NCBI GenBank assembly: GCA_041538185.1
Contig: JBGORM010000002.1
Coordinates: forward strand, 372,001 to 436,000
DNA length: 64,000 nucleotides
From: Melioribacteraceae bacterium 4301-Me
Lineage (GTDB): Bacteria > Bacteroidota > Ignavibacteria > Ignavibacteriales > Melioribacteraceae
Direction: 5' to 3'
Below are positions 37,101-44,442 of the stretch, piece after piece (the first letter of the stretch is position 1; every line of letters starts with the position of its first letter). Position numbers and translations under genes: made by a program. The notes under the pieces are model-generated. The model was not told the origin of the DNA, made no database searches, and saw nothing but the letters and a program-made list of their open reading frames with translations.

Positions 37101-40100
37101 TTATTCGGTTCCTTCTGAATAATTTAAAATAGGTCTAAGCCACTTTTCTGCTTCTTTTAGACTTATTCCTTTTCTCTTTCTGTAATCTTCAACTTGGTCT
37201 TTACTAATTTTACCAACAGTGAAATATTTTGAATCTGGAAATGAGAAATATAATCCACAAACTGAAGATGCAGGATACATAGCCATACTTTCAGTAAGTT
37301 TTATTGAAGTATTTTTTTCAACATCAAGTAATTTCCAGATTACCAATTTTTCAGAATGATCTGGCTGAGCTGGATAGCCTGGTGCTGGACGAATTCCCAC
37401 ATATCTTTCTTTGATTAAATCTTCGTTAGAAAGGTTTTCGTTTTTTGAATAACCCCAAATTTCTTTTCTTACTTTTTCATGCAATAGTTCAGCGAAGGCT
37501 TCTGCAAGTCGGTCAGATAATGCTTTAATTAAAATCACAGAGTAATCATCATTTTCATTTTGATATTTTTCTAATAATGATTCTAAGCCAATTCCACTTG
37601 TTACTGCAAATGCACCAATGTAATCATTAACTAAAGAATCTTTAGGGGCAATATAATCAGCTAAGCAGATATTTGGTACTCCGCTGCTTTTTTGAGTTTG
37701 CTGCCTTAAGAAATGTAATACACACAAAATACCTTTTCTTGTTTCATCAGTATAGATTTCAACATCATCTTCAACAGAATTAGCCGGGAATAAGCCAACA
37801 ACACCATTAGCTTTTAGTAATTTTTTTGAAATGATTTCGTCCAGCATTTTATTCGCATCTTGAAAAAGCTTTTTAGCTTCTGTACCATATTTTTCATCTT
37901 CTAAAATTGCTGGGTATTTGCCTTTAAGTTCCCATGCCGAGAAGAAAGGAGTCCAATCAATATATTTTCTTATTTCTTTCAAAGAAAAATTATTGAAAAT
38001 TGATATCCCGAGCTTATGCGGTTTGTAAGTCTGGATTTTTTTCCAATCGGTTTTAGGTTTATTTTTTCTTGCTTCTTCAATTGTAAGAAAGTTCTTGGAT
38101 GTCTGTCTTTTTTGGTAATCATCAATAAGTTTCTTGTATTCATTTTTTATTGAATTGACAAATTTGTCCCTTTGTTCAGAATTTAATAGGTTACTTACAA
38201 CTCCAACGCTCCTGGAAGCGTCGAGTACATGGATAGTTGGACCTTCGTATTCTGGACTAATCTTAACAGCGGTATGAATTCTTGAAGTGGTTGCACCTCC
38301 AATAAGCAGTGGTAATTTGAGTCCTAATCTTTGCATTTCTTTTGCCACATGAACCATTTCGTCCAATGAAGGTGTTATTAAACCACTTAAACCAATAATA
38401 TCTACTTTTTTTTCGATGGCGGTAGATAATATTTTTTCAGATGGTACCATTACACCCAAGTCAATTACTTTAAAGTTATTGCAGCTAAGAACAACCCCGA
38501 CAATATTTTTACCAATATCGTGAACATCACCTTTGACGGTTGCAAGCAGAATAGTACCTGTCCCACCCTTACCCTCCCCTAAGGAGAGGGTAGATGTTTT
38601 GTAAAGAGATTCTATTTGTTTTAGTTTTTCTAAAATTTTGTTTAAAACCTTCTTTGTATTATAAATAACTTCATCATTAGTAAATCTGATTACTTCAAAA
38701 CCAAGTTCATTTAATTTTTTGGTTCTTATTTCATCTGATTCAATATTTTCTGGTAATTGGTGAATTAAACCATCAATTTCGATTACAAGCTTTTTCGAAA
38801 GACAAACGAAATCGACAATATATTGGTCGATAATATGTTGTCTGCAGAATTTATAATTATAAAATTTTTTTGATTTTAGATGTTCCCATAAAATTGATTC
38901 AGCTTTAGTAGGATTAGATCGATGCAATTCACAAAATTCTTTTAATTTGCTATACAAAATAGGATCTGCTGTTTCCCATTTAAAATCCCCTTCCCTTAGG
39001 GAAGGGGTAGGGGGATGGGCCAAGTATGGTTCCAAATAAGCCACAGCTTTTTTCATAACCCTAGCGCTTTTAACCACCTGGGGCAAAAACATTTTACCTG
39101 AGCCAAATAGGTCGCCAACTACATTCATTCCTTCCATTAAAGGTCCTTCGATAACAGTCAAGGGTGAGGAATATTTAAGCCGAGCTTCTTCAACATCTTG
39201 TTCAATATAATCATCAATTCCCTTTATTAGGGAATACTTCAGTCTATCTTCAACAGATTGATTTCTCCATTCTCTTTCTTTTTCGTGGGTTTTAGTTTCC
39301 TTTTGAATTGATTCAGCATATTTAATTAATTTTTCAGTAGCATCAGGATGTCTATTAAATATAACATCTTCAATTAGTTCTAGTAGGTCTTTTGGAATAT
39401 CCTCGTAGACAGCTAATTGTCCAGCGTTAACAATTCCCATATCCATGCCGGCTTCAATAGCATGATAAAGAAAGACCGAGTGCATTGCTTCGCGAATAGT
39501 GTCGTTACCTCTAAATGAAAAAGAGAGATTGCTAACACCACCGGAGACTTTTGCCAAAGGCAGATTTTTCTTAATCCATCGTACTGCTTCGATATAATTT
39601 ACAGCGTAAGAATTATGTTCTTCAATGCCGGTAGCGATAGCAAAGATATTTGGGTCGAAAATAATATCTTGTGGAGGAAAATTAACTTTCTCAGTTAATA
39701 TCTTATATGCGCGTTCACAAATTTTAATTTTTCTTTCAAAAGTGTCAGCTTGTCCCTCTTCATCAAAAGCCATAACAATCACTGCTGCTCCATAACGTAA
39801 AATTAGTTTAGCACGTTCAATAAATTTTTCTTCACCCTCTTTTAGACTTATTGAATTAACAATACCTTTACCCTGTATACATTTTAAACCAGCTTCAATT
39901 ACTGACCATTTGGATGAGTCTATCATTATAGGAAGTTTAGCAATATCAGGTTCAGTTGAAATTAGATTTAAAAATTTAGTCATGGCCTCTTCGGAGTTAA
40001 TCATAGCCTCGTCCATATTAACATCAAGAATTTGAGCACCACCTTCTACTTGTTCCTTAGCAACAGACAAAGCTTCTTCAAAATTTCCTTCTTTAATTAA

Positions 40101-41222
40101 TCGAGCGAACTTTTTAGAACCGGTTACATTTGTCCTTTCACCTATATTTACAAAGTTCATATTGGGTCTAAATACCAGCGGTTCTAATCCACTTAATCTT
40201 AAATAAGGCTCAACCTTAGGGACAGTTCTTGGCTTATATTTAATTGCAATTTCTGAAAAAGCTTTAATATGTTCTGGAGTAGTTCCGCAGCATCCGCCCA
40301 CTATATTTAAGAACCCGCTTTTGGCATAATCTTCCAGGACAGACAACATTGCATTCGGTGTTTCATCATATTCGCCTAATTCATTTGGCAATCCAGCATT
40401 AGGGTATAAGCTAACAAATGTATTAGCAATATTAGAAAGCTCTTCAATAAATGGGCGCATTTGTTTTGGTCCTAAGGAACAGTTGAGTCCTACACTTAAA
40501 AGGTTTTTAGTATGTGATATTGAAATCCAAAAAGCTTCAGTTGTTTGACCCGAAAGAGTTCTTCCGCTTAAGTCAACAATAGTACCTGAAATCATAATAG
40601 GAATTTGCTTATTAATTTCATCGCACAATTCCATTATGGCAAATAAAGCCGCTTTAGCATTAAGGGTGTCAAAAATTGTTTCGACCAGCAAGATATCCAC
40701 ACCACCGTCCATTAGTCCGCGTACCTGTTCTTTATAAGCTGTAGAAAGCTGGTCGAAAGTAATTGCACGAAAGCCTGGGTTAAGAACATCGGGAGAGATT
40801 GAAAGTGTTTTGTTTGTTGGTCCAATGGCGCCAGCGACAAATCTTGGTTTTTGGGGATTTTGTTTAGTAAAAAACTCTGCTGATTCTTTAGCAATTTTTG
40901 CAGCATTAAAGTTTATTTCATAGACAAAGCTTTCTGTATGATAATCGCTTTGAGAGATGGAGGTGCCATTAAAAGTGTTTGTTTCAATGATGTCAGCTCC
41001 GGCCTTTAAATATTCTGTGTGAATTTCTTTTATAATTTCAGGATGTGTTAAATTCAATATATCGTTATTTCCTTTTAGGTCGTGTGGATGGTCCTTGAAT
41101 CTATCACCGCGGAAATCCATTTCAGACAATTTGTAACGCTGTATCATTGTTCCCATAGCACCGTCTAAAATGAGAATCCGATTTTTTAATATCTCCGAAA
41201 TTAAATCAAGTTTACTAGACAT
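37101..41222 (-). CDS. metH: Cobalamin-dependent methionine synthase carrying an in-frame DUF559 insert
   Basis: A 1373-residue MetH, about 150 residues longer than usual. The order is: homocysteine domain (about 1-330, zinc ligands C248, C311 and C312), pterin domain (about 350-610), B12 cap helices (about 650-730), DUF559 insert (735-889), B12-binding Rossmann domain (about 890-1020, ligand H901 in DVHDIG), and the AdoMet activation domain (about 1050-1373, with [14 protein letters not shown]). All expected MetH motifs on both sides of the insert are intact, and there is no stop or frameshift, so the fused protein may be functional. It makes methionine from homocysteine and methyl-tetrahydrofolate. 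The ATG at 41222 has AAAGTGAG upstream. No B12 or SAM riboswitch was seen upstream. Confidence 0.95.
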   Translation of the reverse strand: MSSKLDLISEILKNRILILDGAMGTMIQRYKLSEMDFRGDRFKDHPHDLKGNNDILNLTHPEIIKEIHTEYLKAGADIIETNTFNGTSISQSDYHTESFVYEINFNAAKIAKESAEFFTKQNPQKPRFVAGAIGPTNKTLSISPDVLNPGFRAITFDQLSTAYKEQVRGLMDGGVDILLVETIFDTLNAKAALFAIMELCDEINKQIPIMISGTIVDLSGRTLSGQTTEAFWISISHTKNLLSVGLNCSLGPKQMRPFIEELSNIANTFVSLYPNAGLPNELGEYDETPNAMLSVLEDYAKSGFLNIVGGCCGTTPEHIKAFSEIAIKYKPRTVPKVEPYLRLSGLEPLVFRPNMNFVNIGERTNVTGSKKFARLIKEGNFEEALSVAKEQVEGGAQILDVNMDEAMINSEEAMTKFLNLISTEPDIAKLPIMIDSSKWSVIEAGLKCIQGKGIVNSISLKEGEEKFIERAKLILRYGAAVIVMAFDEEGQADTFERKIKICERAYKILTEKVNFPPQDIIFDPNIFAIATGIEEHNSYAVNYIEAVRWIKKNLPLAKVSGGVSNLSFSFRGNDTIREAMHSVFLYHAIEAGMDMGIVNAGQLAVYEDIPKDLLELIEDVIFNRHPDATEKLIKYAESIQKETKTHEKEREWRNQSVEDRLKYSLIKGIDDYIEQDVEEARLKYSSPLTVIEGPLMEGMNVVGDLFGSGKMFLPQVVKSARVMKKAVAYLEPYLAHPPTPSLREGDFKWETADPILYSKLKEFCELHRSNPTKAESILWEHLKSKKFYNYKFCRQHIIDQYIVDFVCLSKKLVIEIDGLIHQLPENIESDEIRTKKLNELGFEVIRFTNDEVIYNTKKVLNKILEKLKQIESLYKTSTLSLGEGKGGTGTILLATVKGDVHDIGKNIVGVVLSCNNFKVIDLGVMVPSEKILSTAIEKKVDIIGLSGLITPSLDEMVHVAKEMQRLGLKLPLLIGGATTSRIHTAVKISPEYEGPTIHVLDASRSVGVVSNLLNSEQRDKFVNSIKNEYKKLIDDYQKRQTSKNFLTIEEARKNKPKTDWKKIQTYKPHKLGISIFNNFSLKEIRKYIDWTPFFSAWELKGKYPAILEDEKYGTEAKKLFQDANKMLDEIISKKLLKANGVVGLFPANSVEDDVEIYTDETRKGILCVLHFLRQQTQKSSGVPNICLADYIAPKDSLVNDYIGAFAVTSGIGLESLLEKYQNENDDYSVILIKALSDRLAEAFAELLHEKVRKEIWGYSKNENLSNEDLIKERYVGIRPAPGYPAQPDHSEKLVIWKLLDVEKNTSIKLTESMAMYPASSVCGLYFSFPDSKYFTVGKISKDQVEDYRKRKGISLKEAEKWLRPILNYSEGTE
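38560..38595. repeat. Inverted repeat at the 3' end of the metH insert
   Basis: GTCCCACCCTTACCCTCCCC then TAAGGAGAGGG, read on the plus strand, forms one end of the element. It contains the internal palindrome CCCTCCCCTAAGGAGAGGG, able to form a hairpin. It matches, imperfectly and inverted, the repeat at 38987-39020. Confidence 0.8.
38987..39020. repeat. Inverted repeat at the 5' end of the metH insert
   Basis: On the complementary strand this end begins GGCCCATCCCCCTACCCC, then TTCCCTAAGGGAAGGGG, whose second half is itself a near-perfect palindrome. Aligned with the other end, most positions agree, with one single-base length difference near the tip. Confidence 0.8.
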
Positions 41223-41469
41223 TTTTTCTCACTTTCTAAAGAATATGTGTATTTGCAATGCAAAATTATAACAAATTATATTTGTATAGTAATGTATAAC
41301 TTATTTTTATGGCAAATGCAATCAAGTTAGTTTAATTAACACTTATTGAACATAAATTTCTCTGTTGAGTTGGTTAACTCACTTCAAAAAGTGCTTCTAA
41401 CATGGCTTTGGGTTAAATCAACTTTAATCATTAAATTTGATTAAATATAAAAACAAGAATGGAGACAAA

Positions 41470-42444
41470 ATGATAGTAGTTACAGGCGGAGCTGGATTTA
41501 TTGGTAGCGCTGTTGTTTGGAAATTGAATTTGATTGGCAAAGAAAACATTATTATTGTAGATGAGCTCGGAAGCGATGAAAAATGGAAAAATTTAAATGG
41601 ACTTAAATTTGCTGATTTTTTTCACAAAGATGATTTTATTCAATTAATTTTAGAAGATAATATTAGTTTTGATATTGACTCAATTATACACTTAGGTGCT
41701 TGCTCTTCTACTACAGAAAAGAATGCTGACTACTTGATGGATAATAACTTCAAGTATTCACAGGTTCTCGCAGATTATTCTGTAAAAAATAACATTAGAT
41801 TTATTTATGCCTCATCAGCAGCTACCTACGGTGATGGCAGTAATGGCTATGACGATGATGAAAGTAAATTAGATAAACTTAGACCCCTAAATATGTATGG
41901 TTACTCAAAACATGTTTTTGATTTATGGGTAAAGAAAAATAATTTATTTGATAAGGTAGTTGGGTTAAAGTATTTCAATGTTTATGGCCCGAACGAATAT
42001 CATAAAAAAGAAATGAGAAGTGTCGTTCACAAAGCCTTTGAGCAAATTAACGAAACTGGCAAGGTGAAGTTGTTCAGGTCGTATAATAAACAATTCAAAG
42101 ACGGAGAACAAAAGCGTGATTTTATTTATGTAAAAGATGCGGTTGATATGACTTTGTTTTTTTTAGAACATCGCGATAAAAATGGCTTATTTAATGTAGG
42201 TACTGGTAAAGCACAAACATGGAACAGTCTTGTAACTGCCTTATTTAATGCAATGAACAAATCTGTTAAAATTGAGTATATAGATATGCCTGAAGATATT
42301 AAAGAAAAATACCAATACTTTACTGAAGCGGAGATAAAAAAATTAAGAGCAGCTGGATACAAAAATAAAATTATGAGTATAGAGGAAGGTGTAACCGATT
42401 ATGTGCAAAATTATTTGCTAAAAAATCCTTATTTAAGTGCATAG
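41470..42444 (+). CDS. hldD: ADP-L-glycero-D-manno-heptose 6-epimerase
   Basis: A 324-residue short-chain dehydrogenase/epimerase. The NAD(P) motif is TGGAGFIGS, and the YxxxK catalytic pair is Y143-K147, preceded by ASSAATYG. FNVYGPNEYHKKEMRSVVHK is characteristic of HldD. It makes ADP-L-glycero-beta-D-manno-heptose for LPS core. An in-frame ATG at 41437 would add 11 residues, but the ATG at 41470 has GGAGAC just upstream and begins at the family start. The next gene begins 3 bases after its stop. Confidence 0.93.
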   Translation: MIVVTGGAGFIGSAVVWKLNLIGKENIIIVDELGSDEKWKNLNGLKFADFFHKDDFIQLILEDNISFDIDSIIHLGACSSTTEKNADYLMDNNFKYSQVLADYSVKNNIRFIYASSAATYGDGSNGYDDDESKLDKLRPLNMYGYSKHVFDLWVKKNNLFDKVVGLKYFNVYGPNEYHKKEMRSVVHKAFEQINETGKVKLFRSYNKQFKDGEQKRDFIYVKDAVDMTLFFLEHRDKNGLFNVGTGKAQTWNSLVTALFNAMNKSVKIEYIDMPEDIKEKYQYFTEAEIKKLRAAGYKNKIMSIEEGVTDYVQNYLLKNPYLSA

Positions 42445-42447
42445 AAA

Positions 42448-42831
42448 ATGAGGGAATTAATGACTGACTTTGAACCTCCCAAATCGAGAGCAGAATTAAG
42501 AAAAAGGCTTTATTTTTTTACACTGAAGTTAATTGAATTTATTGATTTACTGCCGAAAGATAATGTTTCTCAACGTATTGGGGATGAACTTTTCAGCAGC
42601 GGTACGAGCGTAATAAGTAACTACATTGAAGGGCAGGCGGCAATAACAAAAAAAGCAATGACAGAATTCATGCTTGAAGCAATTAAATGTACTAATGAAG
42701 CAAAACTTTGGCTGGCTTTATTAAGGGATAGCAAACGAGCTAACCAGCAAAAAGTAAAATGGTTTCTCGACGAACTGGATGAATTATCGCAAATTCTTGC
42801 TTCTTTAATTAATTCTAAAGAAAAGCTATGA
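42448..42831 (+). CDS. Four-helix-bundle protein (23S rRNA IVP-like)
   Basis: A 127-residue helical protein of the S23/four-helix-bundle family. The motif FSSGTSVISNYIEGQAA and the late LALLRDSKR and LDELDELSQILASLI match the family. Such proteins are often encoded inside intervening sequences of 23S rRNA genes but are also widespread as free-standing genes; this one is between hldD and a Nudix gene. The function is unknown. It begins 3 bases after hldD and overlaps the Nudix gene by 4 bases, so the three are probably co-transcribed. Confidence 0.88.
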   Translation: MRELMTDFEPPKSRAELRKRLYFFTLKLIEFIDLLPKDNVSQRIGDELFSSGTSVISNYIEGQAAITKKAMTEFMLEAIKCTNEAKLWLALLRDSKRANQQKVKWFLDELDELSQILASLINSKEKL

Positions 42832-43292
42832 AACAACAACTTGCAACTCTCTGTTACGTTATCAAGGATAACAAAACATTAATGATTTACCGTAACAAAA
42901 AACAAAATGATTACCATGAAGGTAAATGGAATGGACTTGGCGGTAAATTTGAACCTGGTGAAACACCTGAAGAATGCGCAGTTAGAGAAGTTAAAGAAGA
43001 ATCTGGATTGTTAATAAAAAATCCAAGAATGCACGGCTTTATTACATTTCCTATGTTCGATGGAGTTAAAGATTGGTATGTGTTCCTTTTTACTGCAACT
43101 GAATTTGAAGGAGAGTTAATTGATTCTAACGAAGGAAAACTTGAGTGGATACCAAATGAAAAATTAACTGAATTGAATTTGTGGGAAGGTGATAAAATCT
43201 TTATCCCGTGGTTATTTCAAGAGAAGTTTTTCAGTGCAAAGTTTAATTATAGAGATAAAAAATTCATTGATTACAGTGTAGAATTTTATTGA
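42828..43292 (+). CDS. Nudix hydrolase (MutT-like)
   Basis: A 154-residue Nudix protein. The Nudix box runs from G39 to L61 and has every required residue (G39, E45, R53, E54, E57, E58, G60). The preceding KWNGLGGK and the later DWYVFLFTATEF segment resemble 8-oxo-dGTP diphosphatases. It should hydrolyse an oxidised or unusual nucleoside diphosphate derivative. It overlaps the four-helix-bundle gene by the ATGA at 42828. Confidence 0.9.
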   Translation: MKQQLATLCYVIKDNKTLMIYRNKKQNDYHEGKWNGLGGKFEPGETPEECAVREVKEESGLLIKNPRMHGFITFPMFDGVKDWYVFLFTATEFEGELIDSNEGKLEWIPNEKLTELNLWEGDKIFIPWLFQEKFFSAKFNYRDKKFIDYSVEFY

Positions 43293-43468
43293 GTGAATTT
43301 GCTATTTATGATAATTTTTCCATCACTAAGGTCACAAAGTTACTCTAAGAATTAATTTTACTTTTGAATTTGTTTTTTGGTGTTTCTTTCTGAAATCCTT
43401 TGTGCTACTCAGCAGTTAAATTTTTATTATAAAATTTTATTTATAGAGACTTCTGAAAAATTTAATGA

Positions 43469-43528
43469 GTCATTCCCGTGCAAACGGGGATCTATTGTTT
43501 TCAAAGTAGATTCCCACGTGGGAATGAC
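43469..43528. repeat. MITE-like inverted repeat element
   Basis: GTCATTCCCGTG at 43469-43480 is inverted at the right end as CACGTGGGAATGAC (43515-43528). Each end also has its own small palindrome (CCCGTGCAAACGGG; TCCCACGTGGGA). The roughly 60-bp unit lies in the 280-bp gap between convergent genes. It resembles the short GTCATTCCCGC-type repeats common in Bacteroidota-like genomes; that comparison is from memory. Confidence 0.65.
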
Positions 43529-43574
43529 AACCGCTGATAATTCAATTTTTCAGATGTTTCTTATACATATTTTT

Positions 43575-44369
43575 TTATATGATTCTCCTTTCCAAAAATC
43601 CTTTAATTAAATCGTTTACGTTATCTGGATTTTCTAAAGGCGACATATGACCAGCACGTGGTATGACTGCAAATTCTGAATTGGGAATTTTTTCTGCTAT
43701 TTCTCTCATTAATGTTGGCGGAGTTAAAGTATCAAAAGAACCGTAAATCAATAAAGTAGGTAATTTTATTTTTTGTAAAAAATTAGTTGTGTCGGTTCTG
43801 CTTAACATTGCAATTAATGCACCTTTTACTCCGATAGGATTATGTTTGTAGGATTTTTTAAGTGTATCTTCGATGAGTTCCTTTTTTTCATTGAGCGAGA
43901 TATCTGAAAATGTATTTTTTACAAATGCCTCTACAAAAGGAGCTAATCCTTCTGTGTTAATTTGATTAATTGCAGCTGCTCGTTTCAATTTTGCAGCGTT
44001 ATCGTCTGCACTCGGTTTTGTGTCTACGAAAATAAATCCAGAAAATTTGAATTGGTTGATTTCAGCAGCTCTAAAAGAGATGTAACCGCCCATCGAATGC
44101 CCGCATAAAACTGGTTTATCTAGATTTAATTCTGTAATTATAGAAAATAAATCCTGAACATAGGCTTCCATTGTGTATTGTCCGTCACCTACATAACTTT
44201 CTCCTAAACCTCTTACATCGTAAGTTATGCAATAATAATTATCTTTTAATGCATTAACTTGGAAATCCCACATTGTATGGTCATAAGGAAATCCGTGTAC
44301 AAATATAATTGGCGTTTTGCCAATAGTTCCTTCAGTGAAAACTGCTAAGTTGTTTATTATTCTTTTCAT
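43575..44369 (-). CDS. Alpha/beta hydrolase
   Basis: A 264-residue alpha/beta-hydrolase-fold enzyme. The oxyanion segment is FVHGFPYDHTMWD, the nucleophile is S92 in GHSMGG, the acid is the Asp in YGSFDTLTPP, and the His is in AGHMSPLENP. There is no signal peptide, so it is cytoplasmic. The closest general resemblance is to 3-oxoadipate enol-lactonase and other small esterases; the substrate is unknown. It appears monocistronic, facing the Nudix gene across a repeat-bearing gap. Confidence 0.88.
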   Translation of the reverse strand: MKRIINNLAVFTEGTIGKTPIIFVHGFPYDHTMWDFQVNALKDNYYCITYDVRGLGESYVGDGQYTMEAYVQDLFSIITELNLDKPVLCGHSMGGYISFRAAEINQFKFSGFIFVDTKPSADDNAAKLKRAAAINQINTEGLAPFVEAFVKNTFSDISLNEKKELIEDTLKKSYKHNPIGVKGALIAMLSRTDTTNFLQKIKLPTLLIYGSFDTLTPPTLMREIAEKIPNSEFAVIPRAGHMSPLENPDNVNDLIKGFLERRII

Positions 44370-44442
44370 TATTTTGTCCCTTGTTTATTCCTTATTTTTA
44401 CTAAAGAAAAAATACTTGGTAAAGCTAAAACATAAATAAATT

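Larger units (their letters stand above)
38560..39020 (-). mobile_element. In-frame DUF559 nuclease element inside metH
   Basis: About 460 bp encoding MetH residues 735-889. The encoded domain has the DUF559/Vsr-like core with D804 (YIVDFVC), E815 and D817 (LVIEIDG), and H821, so the PD-(D/E)xK-type active site looks intact. The ends are imperfect inverted repeats with internal palindromes (listed separately), and they encode the peptides PPTPSLREG and [10 protein letters not shown] possible 4-bp target duplication, TACT, flanks the element in gene sense; with 4 bases this could be chance. The insert is a multiple of three and replaces no recognisable MetH sequence. I know DUF559 proteins as common stand-alone Bacteroidota-type genes, but not this arrangement as a described element. 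Confidence 0.8.

Noticed and set aside
38560..39020. Reading the metH insert as an intein
   Set aside because: No Cys/Ser at the first position, no His-Asn end and no Hedgehog/intein blocks; the inserted domain is DUF559 bounded by DNA inverted repeats, so protein splicing is not expected.
41223..41469. Search for a cobalamin or SAM riboswitch ahead of metH
   Set aside because: No B12-box or SAM-type stem pattern was seen in the 247 bp; only an AT-rich leader.
43377..43610. 77-codon open frame between the Nudix and alpha/beta hydrolase genes
   Set aside because: It crosses the MITE-like repeat and overlaps the end of the hydrolase gene; there is no coding character.
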